Assembly: GCA_003254905.1 (NCBI GenBank)
Contig: QANU01029705.1
Coordinates: 117,073-181,072 of the forward strand
Reading direction: 5' to 3'
From: Nissolia schottii
Taxonomy: Eukaryota; Streptophyta; Magnoliopsida; Fabales; Fabaceae
DNA: 64,000 nt
Shown here: positions 12,901 through 24,817 of the stretch, in pieces
Layout of the letters: each line of letters begins with the position of its first letter
Numbering within the stretch: position 1 is the stretch's first letter
Notes under the pieces: model-generated
What the model saw: the letters and a program-made list of their open reading frames with translations, nothing else
Databases searched by the model: none
What the model was told of the DNA's origin: nothing
Made by a program: the position numbers and the translations under genes

Positions 12901-13624
12901 AATCACATAAATATAAACAAAAATCTCTTTCAATTTAGAAAACTGATCATGTGTATTGCGGGTGCAGGGTGTTCGCCCCTTCGTGGAACTATCACCGTGG
13001 ATAACAGTGGTGTCATCGTTGGATTTCGAAGAATCCCTTGACTTCAGCGACTTTGCATCGTACCCTCGAGCCTCGTCCCTCCGATTCGATACCTCCGCGA
13101 TGAAATCAACGGCCAAGATCGGGTCGTGCTCGTCCTCGCGATTCTCCTTCACCGTATCTCACCACCTGGACTCGCTGAAGCCGTGGTACCTGAGCCTCAC
13201 CGACACGTCAGCATCCAAGGTCGGGCCCACGAGCCCATCCCCCCTGGGCCCCGCACTCATCTCGCCGCTCAACGCGCGCTCACTCTCCTTCGCATCGCCC
13301 GTCGCCAGGACGCCACGTGGTGGGATCAACGGCCCCGCTGCACAGAGGAAGGACCTCTTCCCGTCGACGCCGATGCCGCAGCGCGTGACGGCGCCACACC
13401 GGACCCCGCGGCCGTCGTTCCTCCAGTCTCCGGCGACGTTCTTCCGGCGAGAGACCAAGGGGGAGAGGTGCAGGGAATCGTTTTCGCCGTACCTGAAGTT
13501 CTACCGGAGGCCGTACGACGAGATGGTTTACCGGTCAAAGATGAGGCCCCCGCTCGGTGGCCTCATCTCCATCGTTTCCCCTCATCTCAGACGACGCCAC
13601 GTTTCGGTATCTCAGCGTTTTTGA
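9922..13624 (+). CDS. Sec14-like CRAL-TRIO lipid-transfer protein
   Basis: Seven coding exons, all with GT-AG borders: 9922-10026, 10262-10379, 10819-10907, 11036-11082, 11222-11310, 11956-12089, 12968-13624, giving 412 residues. Residues ~36-75 form the CRAL-TRIO N-terminal helical region ([20 protein letters not shown], then SWRD). Residues ~90-235 are the CRAL-TRIO lipid-binding fold ([48 protein letters not shown]). The tail, residues ~236-412, is Ser/Pro/Arg-rich, basic and probably disordered. Proteins of this family carry phosphatidylinositol or other hydrophobic ligands between membranes; the ligand here is unknown. There is no GOLD or nodulin domain, so it is not a patellin or Sec14-nodulin. 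The start follows from the ATG aaatgggg context and family-like length. The last exon is much more GC-rich than the others. The gene looks intact. Confidence 0.9.
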
Positions 13625-16285
13625 ATATACGACACCGCAATCAACGACCCCAATTGGAACTCTCAATTGTGTGGCACCTTTTTATTTTTTTTACCTCCTT
13701 GTTTTGTTATATCTTCTCAGTACATATACTACTACTAGTATATTTGAATGAAATTAAGTCGAAAATGTCATTAATTAAATCACCGTGCTATATTAATTCG
13801 TTAATTACTTCTATATGATCGTCAAATTTCAAGTTTCAAGTTTCAAGTTTGCTCGTGCGGTTGATTTGAATCAATGTCAACAACACTCCGAACTAGTTTA
13901 GACTTTGGTGGAGAATTAGAATTTGGAAGGGAAATAAATATATGTAAAAACGACAACGTGCTAGGCGGGGTGTGAAACGGCGTGCAGTATGTTTTATTTT
14001 AGGAAGGGCAATGGCGTGGGAAGAAGGGAGCGTGGTCGAAACGGCGAACCCTCCTCATTGGAAATCTTACTGTGGTTGATTGGGAAATAGGCCAAGATTG
14101 TGCAAGCTCGTTTGAAAATGAAACGACAGCGTTGATCTTGGTAACTTTTATTAATAACTAGGAATGGAATCTTTTTTGTACCAACGTGGGTTGGACCTTC
14201 TTTATATCATGTAATAAGAAAAACTAAGTAGCAGTCTGAAAACTTTGATATATTGTATGGTTGTGCTTGGATTTATTGATGGTTTTGCAATAGTTTATCG
14301 TTGAGGTGGGTTCTACGATGAGAGGGTAGGTAGGAATATGTGTCGGGTTTTGTTGTCTCAGTGAGAAGTCAAACTGCATAGCAACAAGTAGGAATTGAGC
14401 TTCTTCTCTCGTGTGTGTGCGTGTATGTGTTGGGAAGTGCGAAGTGGGAAGTGAGACGTGAGATGTCGAAGGAAAAATAGTTTTATTAACGGATAGATAC
14501 GGTGTCGTATATTGGGGATTGGGGGTTACTTGTCCAATAGCATGTGTCGTTTAGGAATCAAGGCTGCTTCTGTTACTCCGAAATGAGGACGTGTTAGCTA
14601 AAATGAGGTGTTATGAAAATGATCATCTCAATTGAAGTGTTATTTTGTAATGTTAATTTCTTTTTTTGTTTATGTTATATATAAATTTTACATTTTTAAT
14701 TAGTAATAAAAAATTATACTTAATTTGACATGACAAAAAACCATTTAAGAGAATCTGCCCTTGCTATACATTTATGTACGTGTAATTGCAGTCTTTCAGC
14801 TTTCACATCTTCCTAATCTGGGCTTTGTAGTTTAGCCCGAGATTCTGCTGTATCCATGAATATTGTGGACACAAATCTCTGCCTGTGTTTTCGTTCTGCA
14901 ACTGCCAGCGTTTGGATTATTATATTCTTTGTTTGGTTGTGATGGTTTTCCGAGCGTCCTTTCGTAGAGTTTTTGGAGTCCTCCAAAATGCTCGTGACTT
15001 TTTTTAGAGTAATGCTACATTTCGGAAAAAAAATAAAAATAATGCTACGTAGACATATAAACACTAAGTCTCCCTCCTCACCCCCATAATGTGGATTAGA
15101 AAAAATACTTAGTGTCTGCGTCAAGGTTAATTGTACACTCAGTAAGAACACAGATAAATAGCACTGGCTCTTGTTCAAAGTTCTGATCTGTTCAACGTTT
15201 TGTTTTTCTCAGTGAAAAAAATCATTTTAATGTTATGAGCTACCTATATGATGTGATTTACATTTCTAATGTAGGTGCTGGGCTTACTAATATCTTGTTA
15301 TCGACCTCTACCTTTATGGGATAGTTTATATAATAATTTTTCTTGGCCCAAACCCAAAGTTATGGCCAGGGCATAGACCACTCGAGTCTCAACTAATGGC
15401 TTAAACATACAATATATTTTTCAACCAACTAAAAAAAACATACAATGTATTTTGCCGAAAAAAATATATTTAGTGATTCATTCCATTCTTAAAGGATTTA
15501 GGGTTTGTAACTAGATAAAAAAACTATGTCAAGAAAGACACTCATAGCTAATAAGTTGTTGGACAAATGATAAACAGCTTAGTCCTCAAATTGTGAGAGA
15601 AATATCTCCCACCTTTTTTAAAAGGAAAAATTCATAAGAAAAAAAGGATAGGAAGGTTCTTAGGTTGAGGATGAGATTTATGGCTAAGGACTTGTTTGTA
15701 AAAAAAAATGATGTCTCTTTTTGTAATTTTTAAAAACATTAAACAATGGAGTGCAGTAGCATCAACCTAATTATGAGTGACAAGTTTTGAAGTACCGCTA
15801 AATGGTAACAAACATGTGGAGTACTATGATAGCCACCACCATGCTTATTTGGGTCTGGTGCCAAGCGGTGTGGCTCCTGTTGGTGCGGCGTGAGTGGGAT
15901 TTATTTTAGGTTTTGGGTTGACCGCCTTTGCCCGTTAGGTGAGTTTCTTGTTGTTAATTTGCATCCATGCTGCTGTTGGGTCATGGTTTTTTCTTGGCTA
16001 ATCAGGCTCCCTCTCGTCCTTAATGGCCATGGCAAATACCCACGAGTAAGGTACAAATTGTCATCCCTAAACGGAATAGGCGATGTATTCAATAAATGAA
16101 AAGAGTGAATACAGAGCAATTATAATTAAAAGGATTAGAAATATTTAATTAAAAAAAACACTTCGTTTTGCTTATTTTCATAAATAATGTATTATACTGG
16201 TTTCGTCAATTAGGGTAACAAGCTTGTGTTAATATAGAAAAAAATTCAATTGACCATTCCCATTGATATACACATACACTTTTAT
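13625..16285. other. Intergenic, no gene seen
   Basis: Holds the 3' flank of the Sec14-like gene, including a small tandem tttcaag repeat near 13828-13850, and AT-rich spacer. A 121-residue minus-strand reading frame (14813-15178) has no domain and crosses repeat-like sequence (15000-15140), so it was not accepted. 3'-UTR sequence of the amine oxidase gene probably occupies the last 100-200 bp. Confidence 0.4.
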
Positions 16286-19135
16286 TCAAAGCAATGGACT
16301 GCTCTCGAAAAAGTTGGCAGGTCTCAGTTCAAATCCACCATGAATTGCTGGCATTGCTGGAAAATCTTCTTGACAAGGAATGTGATGGATTCCTATAGTG
16401 TGCCACAGTACTATGTCTTTATTCTCAATCTCTCTGTTCCTGCGTGAACCAAATCTTAATCATTTTAGAATTTGATCGGCCTGGGGTTTAATCAAATTGA
16501 TCAAAACAAAGGCTATATATATAAAGATCCCTTTATATATAACTAGCCTTTTCTTTTGTGCTTCAAAAAAGATACAATAACATAGATGAATAAAAAAATA
16601 TAGATTAAACAAGCAGCACAAATATAATGGTATGTTTGATTTTTATTTTTTAATTCCATTTTTGTGTTTCTTATTTTAAAGATTTTGTAAAAATAGTGAA
16701 AATAGAAAATAAAATTGAGAAACACAATTTTATTTTATTTCTAACTACTTTTTTTCACATAATTCTCAAAATAGAAAATACAAAAAATGAAAACAGGAAA
16801 ATTGTAAGCCTTAGGATTCGCTAAATGTTTTTCTCTTGTAGCTTTTATGGTTTGAGATTTGTAAATGGAAATTCGACCATTCTAGCTATGTTATTGTTGA
16901 GTTACCTCTGGCTCCAAACGGCTAAGCCATCGTCTCCACGGCTCCTATCAGCGTAGAATCCTCCGGCCCATCTTTCTGACTTGTTGTAGGGAGTCACCCA
17001 CACTTGATACTTTGTGTAAGACGCTCTTCTTTGTGGGTAATCATCATCAGACAGAAGAGAAGTTACCGGCTGCGCACTGATCAGCCGGTAGCCCACCTGG
17101 TTCCCTACCTTTGTCCCTTTATTCGGGTTGACTATTAACAACTCAGTCGGCTCCAAGCCCAGCCGAATTCTGCCCTCGGCTTCCCTCTTGGCGGCTTCTC
17201 TAACAACGGTCCAGTAACTCTTCCTTGGTGTTCCAAATCCGGTAGCCGTTTCCCTTTTTATCTTAGCATTGATGAAGGAGTTGTCAATGTCGTCAATGTC
17301 AAGGTCAAGATAGTATGTTATGTGGTTATCATGGTTATTGGCTATGGTGTTTTCTGCCACTAAGTTTCCAAACACCCTTTCTCTTATCTGATTGGTGTGT
17401 GTATATGGAACTGCTTTCATCTCCATTATGCCTGTCAGATCCACCTATATATAATGGATACAACAATATTAAACTATTTTAGGAAAAGTGCAATTTTGTT
17501 CGACTAGAACCCAGAGTATTTTATTTCCACATGTTGTTGTTGTAAAGAATAGCCAAGAACCAAAGTAGTGTAACACTTACGAATATAGTTTAAGAGACTC
17601 ACTTTTTAGTATTAGCAAGACGTTAAAATTGTATCCATACAAAAATATTATTTCAATTATCAAACATGCTTCTCTCAAGGTAAAATTGTAAACATCACTA
17701 ATATACTAAGTGAAAGAATCTTACCCCAACTTTTATGCTGCCACTTCTAAAAAATTCCCAATCAAGAACATAATCATAGTTTCCAACAGTAGCAACCATT
17801 CTGACTACCAAAGTAATTTCAGGCTCTCCATTTCTTATCTGCAGAAAAAAAACACACATAATCAAACCAAAGTGTTCACTGAAATAGGTATATGCAAGTT
17901 AAACTTCCAAAAACCACTTCAACATAATGAAAAATAATAATATTGCTGTAACACATTACGATAAACCATACCAATCTTTTAGGATTATTGATTTCCATAT
18001 GCCTCCAAGCCACATTTCCAGAAACCCTCTCAAATATGCAAATAGCACTTGGCACCTGCTGCACCTCACCATTAGGACCAGCCATATAGCCATCCATGTA
18101 TACTGCATTGTTCTCAGGGCAATCAATCCCCGGCTGCAAGCTATCGGCAGCGCGCCCAAAACCGAATTCCCCTGCATCCATAAAAGTCCTGAAATACCAT
18201 TCCTCTGTTGGATCCATGTAAGGCACAAAAGTCTCAGACACATGACCCCTATACAGCACCCTCCTATACTTGTTTTTCCTAGCATCAAATACAGAAGCAG
18301 TTGATATGATCAATCCTGCCCTGGCATTGAATCCAACATGGAAAACCCAATTACTCCATTTCACCTCATTCCCATTTATGCTGAACCCAATATCTGATAT
18401 ATTGTCACATGCAGCAGGTTTTTTAGGCCCACTGCTCTTTGAAGACTGAAAATCTGTGCCTTCAGCTTTAGGCAAAGGTACCATGTACCTGTCATTGTAC
18501 ATTGTAATCTTCATTGAATCAACATCAATCAGCACATTGATTCCCTCAATAGGCCTTGCCCAAACATTAACCGATCCACCCCTATAGAAGCATGACACTT
18601 TGAGTGCCCTCCTTGTGATTTTTTCTCCATACCAACCAACTGTGAATGGAACACAAGAAACTTCAGACAAGTTCAATCCCCTCTTGGCTATTGACTTTTT
18701 GAATTTGGGGTGATTGAGGGGCAACTTGCTGGCTTGGAAGAGCTCGGTGAATGTGAAAGGAGGGTATCCATGAGCAGTGTAGATTTTGTCTGATTCAATG
18801 GACCCTTTTGTTAAGTCCACAACAAGCTCGTGTGTCTCACCATTGGCTCTAACAACTACCTTGGCTTGACGAGGAATATTATTAACGATAATATTCTTCT
18901 TGTCTTTTGTGTTTGAGGATGTTAGCCACTCTAGAACATCCTTTTTGTTTGGTTCCTCAACGTCCACGAAGTGGTAGGTAAGGTTAGGAATAGCACCAAG
19001 GTAAGACCCTTGAACTATGTGTCTTGTTCTGTTTATTTCAGCGGGTGAGAGAGGGTCTAAAGGGTGTGCCAAACTATTTATGAAGCTTGGTATTTGAAAA
19101 AAGGCTACAAGGACTAGACATTGAGCAATATTCAT
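16286..19135 (-). CDS. Copper amine oxidase 1, altered copper motif
   Basis: Four exons on the minus strand: 19135-17972, 17838-17725, 17444-16906, 16439-16286, giving 656 residues, normal for plant copper amine oxidases. These secreted enzymes oxidise primary amines such as putrescine to aldehyde, ammonia and H2O2 in the cell wall. Visible: a signal peptide (residues 1-~23); N2/N3 domains; the catalytic-base Asp in [10 protein letters not shown] (~321); the Tyr that becomes topaquinone in VGNYDY (Y409); and the last-exon copper His in [12 protein letters not shown]. The first copper motif, normally His-X-His, reads HDNH (H464, N466, H467), so the second ligand is Asn with a His one place later. 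The intron found at codon 263 of the neighbouring paralogue is absent, so exon 1 is fused. The C-terminus (FFESSPLL) is shorter than the paralogue's. The reading frame is open throughout; whether the enzyme is active is uncertain. Confidence 0.88.
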
Positions 19136-19191
19136 GGTTACAAGCACTGTTTGGGATATAATGTGATACAAAACAACCTCCGTGTTGCTGT

Positions 19192-19199
19192 TTTTATAG
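19192..19199 (-). promoter_or_regulatory. TATA box of amine oxidase 1
   Basis: On the minus strand ctataaaaacagc gives TATAAAAA about 57-64 bp upstream of the start codon, implying a very short leader of about 30 bases. Further upstream, a 31-bp motif (agtcatcatgcttagctgag and following) occurs twice in tandem, at 19282-19312 and 19336-19366. Confidence 0.6.
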
Positions 19200-19281
19200 C
19201 ACCAAATTTTGTAACAAAACAAACCGCTGAATGTTATTGAAGTGTATCCTAATTTATTCAGGGGATTCAATTGCTTTAACT

Positions 19282-19366
19282 AGTCATCATGCTTAGCTGA
19301 GATAACTGAGGTATTTAGTAAGCTTCCCTTGAACAAGTCACCATGCTTAGCTGAGATAATTGAGGT
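19282..19366. repeat. Direct repeat in the amine oxidase 1 promoter
   Basis: Two copies (19282-19312 and 19336-19366) of a 31-bp unit built on catgcttagctgagataa differ at two positions and are 54 bp apart. They lie 150-230 bp upstream of the start codon and could be a duplicated regulatory block or a chance slip. Confidence 0.6.
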
Positions 19367-19399
19367 GGATAAGACTTAAGTAGAGGTTATTGATTTAAT

Positions 19400-21526
19400 T
19401 TTCGTTGCTATGGATAAAAGGCTTCATTTTTAAGCAGGAAACAGCGAAGCTTGGTTTTCAGCAATATCCGTCTATCTTTTTTTCCTTTAGTTCTACAGTT
19501 TGATTGCTTTCTTTTTAATTGATTAGTTTTTAATTTGATTGCTTAACTTCTAAAGTGAAACAAGAGTATGTGGTCATTACTCATCATCAGCACGTTTATC
19601 TTTGATGACGTATGTTGCTCTTTCTGAATTAAATGAACCGCGTGATGTTGAGTTTTAAGAATATTGTTAATAATTCTCTTGATTTCATTTTCTAGTTTTC
19701 CCCAAATTTGGCATAAAGCTACATCAAAGTGTTACAAACATAAAAGGGTAAGGAGTAACAAATTTTCACATGCATATGGAGGAAGAAGCATTTTATGCTT
19801 CATTGCTTTGAGATGACTTCTATAATATTTTGGTACATCGCGCATACATAATATCTTTAATCCCCATGCATACGGTTCTCAGAATTTTTAGTTGAATTCG
19901 TATCATACTGACTTCATTTGTTAATGGCAAGAAGTCTTTACTCGAATCGTTGACATCAAATTAAAGAGTGGAAGAGAATTTCTTGCGCAAATTTTATGTA
20001 TTACATTATTCTTAAACCAAATTAAATTTTGACATATGGTTACCAGAGGAAAAGATATCGCGTCGTGACAGAGCATAGTTGCACGACATCTGACTGATCT
20101 GAGTTGTCGCCGGCTGGCCATATATACAATAAACCTGTCTGAAAACTTAGGCTTTGAAATGGCCAAAGATTACAAGATTAGATAACTTAAATTTTACTTA
20201 ATAATAAAATTATAAACTGTTATGTTGTTATTCCCCTCCGTAAATAAGTTGTCCAAAAAAAAATTATAAATAGCAATTAAAATACTAATTCTCTTTATCG
20301 ATTTTTTCTTAATAACAACAAAATTATTAATACTGACATTTTGTAATATTTTACTCCTTCTATCAAAAAAAATTTGTCGTTTTCACCTTTTTTTTAATTA
20401 ATAAATCAATACATTTAAATACAGTTATGTACAAATATATTAATTTATGAATGAACTAAAAGAGTGAAAAGACTAGAAATTTGGAATAAAAGGAATACTA
20501 CTATACTTGTATTATATATCAGTTCAATTTATGTTAAATTAAACTTGATATTGAGCCAACACTTGGATTTATTTTCTTTTATTTCATTAATTCTTTTGGT
20601 CGACCTTTTTATTTCAGTAGTATTATTATTTTATCGACAAAATGAGGGGTTTATATTTTTGGGTCAAATAAAATGAGTTCAAGATATACAAGGAACTACC
20701 TCGTAGGCCCAAAGATATAAGAGAACTTACGCCAATGGAAGAGAAAACAATAAACTCAGCCCAGATTCACATTTCATTAATTAAGAAAACTAGTTCAGTT
20801 GTGGATTAGATTTAAGGCCCAGCCCATCAAGAATAGGCTTCTAACCAGTGACATTTTCCACAAAAAATAAAATAAAAATCAGTGGCAAAAATTGTCTTGT
20901 TTCCCTGATGATACAATAAATAAATAAAAGATGAATCTGTCTCTCTTTTGAAAAGGAACAGACCTAACGCCCACAGAGTCAACAAAGAGAAGGAAAGTAT
21001 TCTCATCTAGGACTTGGCTTCCTAATAATTAAAGAACGATGCATCAAGTTTGACTAGTAGTTCTAGAGTCTAGTTACTTCTTTTGGGAACACATTGCACA
21101 GCACGGTGTTATTATTCTCATTTCAGTTTCACGATGTTCATAGATTAACGCCTTTAATATAAAAATGAAAAAGGAAGAAGAAGAAGAAGAAGAAGAAAGA
21201 TTAACGCCGGTAACTATAAGATGGCGTAACTAATAATTCCACTGCCTAACCTCATAGGATTACCCCGTCTTCTAATCTAATCTAATAAGTAGCTTCCTCC
21301 TAGTCAACCTTGACTGCTTCAGGTGACACAATTTCAGATGTTTACGTAATATTCATTGATCAAAAATGTTTGAAAAACTTAACCCCTTCATCTCCTGGTC
21401 CATTACGGTCGTGCTGATTATAATAATGCATGCCAAAAAAATTGATAACTGCAACTTCATCTTAGTTCTTAACATAGGTTGCCATTCCCACTAATCTCTC
21501 TTTTCTTTGTCGAAAAAAGAAGAAAA
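19400..21526. other. Intergenic, no gene seen
   Basis: AT-rich spacer between divergent loci. A possible Stowaway-like fragment spans about 20351-20508 (left tactccttctatcaaaaaaa, right end ggaataaaaggaata). A (GAA)n microsatellite lies at about 21173-21197. No supported gene is present. Confidence 0.4.
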
Positions 21527-22822
21527 ATGAATGCTACCACCAAATTCATTGTTTCTTTCGTAACATTTTCTCAGCTCTTGATCAGCTCTAGAAGCCAAAG
21601 TACAAGCAACAACAATACAATTGAATTGGGTTCTAGCATTGTTGCTGGGACTAACTCATCATGGAAATCGCCCTCCGGTGATTTCGCCTTCGGCTTCTAC
21701 CCTCTTCCTAGTAGCCAGTGCCTTGTTGGAATCTGTTTTGATAAGATCCCTCAGAAAACTCTGGTTTGGTCTGCAAACCGCGACGATCCATCTCCAATAG
21801 GCTCAACCATCAACCTCACACTTAGTGGCCAATTACTCCTCCAACATCCAAACAACACCTCATTCCCAATCTACAATGGAACCACCAATGCTTCCTCTGC
21901 CATGATGCAGGACAACGGAAACTTCATATTGAGACACTCTCGTTCAAACATAATCTGGGAGAGTTTTGATTCACCAGGCCAAACATTGAACATGGGTCAG
22001 GCCCTATATTCTATGCCAATGGAACAACACAAGATTTCTCAACCGGGAATCACATGCTTGAGGTTCAAACCAATGGCAACATCATCCTCTCTGCCTTCAG
22101 GATCGACGACCATGCATACTGGTTCACTTCAACTATTTACAACAAGTGTTAAACTAGTCTTCGGCAACATAACACATTTACTCTATGCTGTCAATGGCAC
22201 ACACAATATCTACAACATGACCACACAAGTTCCGAGTCCGGTCCAAGATTACTATCACCGGGCAGTGATCAATGACAAGGGGAATTTCCAGCAGATGGTT
22301 TGGCTCATGGATGGAGAGTGCAAATGATTGGAGGGTTATATGGGAGGCCATAAGATAACCCTGCACTGTTAGTTCCATTTGTGGTGTCTATGGATTTTGC
22401 AATTCACCTGATAACAAAACAGTTAACTGTGATTGTTTACCTGGATACACGCCCTTTGATCCAATTGTTCCCTCCAAAGGGTGTTACCCCACTTTGGCAG
22501 TTGATTTCTGTGCTGAAAATTCTTCCACTTCTCCAGCAAACAGCATCACAGTGGTTCAAATTCAAGATGATGATATACCAAACAATGAGTTTGTTAATCT
22601 GCAGAAGATGGACCCTTCTGATTTGGAGAGTTGCAAGAATGCAGTGCTGAGTGATTGTCTCTGCATGGCTGGTGTCTTCATTGACTCGGTTTGTTACAAG
22701 AAGAGGACCCCTCTTTCAAATGCAGGAAGGAGCATCCCTGCCACTAGCAACAAGGTAGCACTGATCAAAGTTGCTCAGGTAATTCACCAAGATGATGGAA
22801 ATGGCAGTGATTCGCCTTGGTA
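21527..22822 (+). pseudogene. G-type lectin receptor-kinase pseudogene (LECRK-like)
   Basis: The start at 21527 opens a signal peptide and a bulb-lectin domain (SSIVAGTNSSWKSPSGDFAF, LVWSANRDDPSP, LLLQHPNN, NFILRHSRSNIIWESFDSPG) typical of G-type lectin S-receptor-like kinases. After about residue 175 the family sequence leaves this frame: GQALYS is followed by family-like residues (LEVQTNGNIILSAFRIDDHA) in a neighbouring frame, with further frame changes and a stop before the cysteine-rich/PAN-like part ([18 protein letters not shown], 22494-22780). Similarity ends at about 22822, before any transmembrane segment or kinase domain; an AT-rich stretch follows. The copy is both frameshifted and 3'-truncated. 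Members of the family perceive ligands at the plasma membrane; this one cannot signal as a kinase. Confidence 0.85.
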
Positions 22823-22849
22823 GTTTCTAAATAACTATGACAATTTTTT

Positions 22850-24695
22850 TTTTTCTAAATGACAGTTTTTTTTTTCAAATGAGTTCAGATTTTAAATAAT
22901 TAATTTTATGTTCTATAACTCAAAGATTTCAAATAAAAAAATGTTGTTTGGTAGGCATTTCTTAAAGTCTGTTTGACATGCTAGATAATAATATAAGACA
23001 TGATAAAATAAGGTTTAATAAAACTTTAATATTATATAGCGAATGATACAACATTGTATATGATATTGCATTACATTATGTAATTTTTTTTATCACTTTA
23101 CAAATAATTTTAATTATAAGAAAATATTTCATAAAAAATAAAATAATTAAAAATAATAAACTTTATTAATTACTTAAATATAAATTTTAAGTAAATGTTA
23201 TCATTTGTGTATTTATTAATAATGATTAGACTTATTATCTTTATTCACTATTTTTTACATTTTAAAATTTTAATTGATAAAAATATTTTATTATTAATTA
23301 ATTACCATTAAAATTAAAATTTAATTAAAATAATAATATAAATAATGAAATTTATTATTGTTATATTATTTTTTTTACTTTTATTATGCATAATTATATG
23401 TATATTAAATGTTATAAAGTATTTATTAATATATTTCCAAAATTAAATTTTTTAATATTATTGAACATTTATTTTTTAATATTCAATATTATTTTTTATA
23501 AATTATATTCATTACTAAATATTATTATAATTTCATTTCATTAGTTAATTAATTTAATACTTTATTTTATTATTTATTCATGACTTTTATTATTTATTAT
23601 ATTATTTAGTTATATTTAATAAAATAAAATTAAAAAAAGTGAATAGTCTTTATATGTTAGTCGCTAATCATGCCTTATCTTGCATCTCTAAGCTAGATTA
23701 GTTATCAATTATTTTGACGTATAAGAGGCCTTTGATGGATAAACTAATATTATATCACACCAAACAATTAACAAAGTCATTATGTATTTTATTAATAATA
23801 TAAGTTTTTTTTGTGCACGACCATGTGGATGCCCTGATCGTGCACAAAAAAAACTTATATTGCCGTACCTAATACAATAAGTCTTTAGATTAATAGAGTA
23901 AGACTCATATAAACAAGGATGATAAACACAAGTTTAATTCCCAAAATGCTAGTAAGCTTGATTGTTTGCCAGAATTTGAAATATTAGAATGGTTTAACGT
24001 GTCTTGATTTGTTGTGTGTTGCATGTTTTTGAAATCATGTTTAGTTTGTTTACTCTCTCTCTAATAAGTGCGGGCCATGTGTGTTTGACCATAGAAATTA
24101 GATGGGAGATATTTTATATGAGCATGTGCTTATGAATTTCTTTTAGGTACACCTATAAAAAATGTGATAAGTCTCACATGTATATAAATATATCTTTAAT
24201 AATATTTGTGGAATCCTCATTTTTTTTATAAGTGCCTAAGCAGAAATCCTTTTACATGTATTCATATACGAATATCTTATTAGACAGCCCATTTGAGTGT
24301 CACAATACAACTCTTCTCAAACAGGCTCACTTGATGGGAGGTTAAATTAAAACTTTTGAGAGGAGTGTTATTTGTGCACAAATTCTATAGATACTTTTCT
24401 CTCATATACATTATAGAGTCAACGCTCACATCACATAATGTGAGTTTGAACCCCATGATGTATGTAAAAAGAAAGATTTAGTGACTACAACAAAATTGGT
24501 GTATAAGTAACGTTTTTGTACTTTTAATGTTTCTTCCATTAAAATTATAACAATAATGTCTCTCACAATTATGTGAAGAAAAAAATTAATTATAATAAAA
24601 TTTTAGAATACGGATGAGGAATGTGTGTTAGGAAGATATAATGTATCTCAATATTGAGAAATTCAAAGAAAATGAATGTGTACACTACAATTACC
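22850..24695. other. AT-rich block, probable decayed transposon
   Basis: Extremely AT-rich from 22,850 to 23,640. Near its edges are loosely inverted sequences (taagacatgataaaataagg near 22996 and atcatgccttatcttgcatc near 23667), compatible with an old inverted-repeat element, but the ends cannot be fixed. A perfect hairpin lies at 23797-23861. No coding sequence is seen. Confidence 0.35.
23797..23861. repeat. Perfect 24-bp inverted repeat (hairpin)
   Basis: The left arm (23797-23820) is aatataag, eight T, then gtgcacga. The right arm (23838-23861) is its exact reverse complement. The loop is the 17 bases between them. With no mismatch in 24 bp, the structure is recent or maintained. It may be a tiny fold-back element, a terminator-like structure or part of a small-RNA precursor; nothing further identifies it. 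Confidence 0.85.
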
Positions 24696-24800
24696 AAATG
24701 GTATTAAAAATGATGTAAAGTATTAAAATCTATAAAAATAAAAGGTAGATAATGAAGGTAGGGCACAAAATCATCATCGTCAAGAGGTAAGAATTTCTCC
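24696..24800. repeat. Dispersed repeat, copy 1
   Basis: A block from ggtattaaaaatgatgtaaa to gaggtaagaatttc recurs in the same orientation at 59315-59420 in a lipoxygenase intron. The copies share tracts such as ggtattaaaaa, aataaaa.gtagataat and gaggtaagaatttc, with about 75-80% identity by eye. The family is unknown. This copy sits just past the splice donor of the orphan amine oxidase exon. Confidence 0.55.
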
Positions 24801-24817
24801 ACAATATTGAAACTAAC

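Noticed and set aside
13126-13818. 230-residue plus-strand frame overlapping the Sec14-like last exon
   Set aside because: It is a shadow frame produced by the GC-rich exon. The accepted frame continues the CRAL-TRIO protein through a proper acceptor at 12967.
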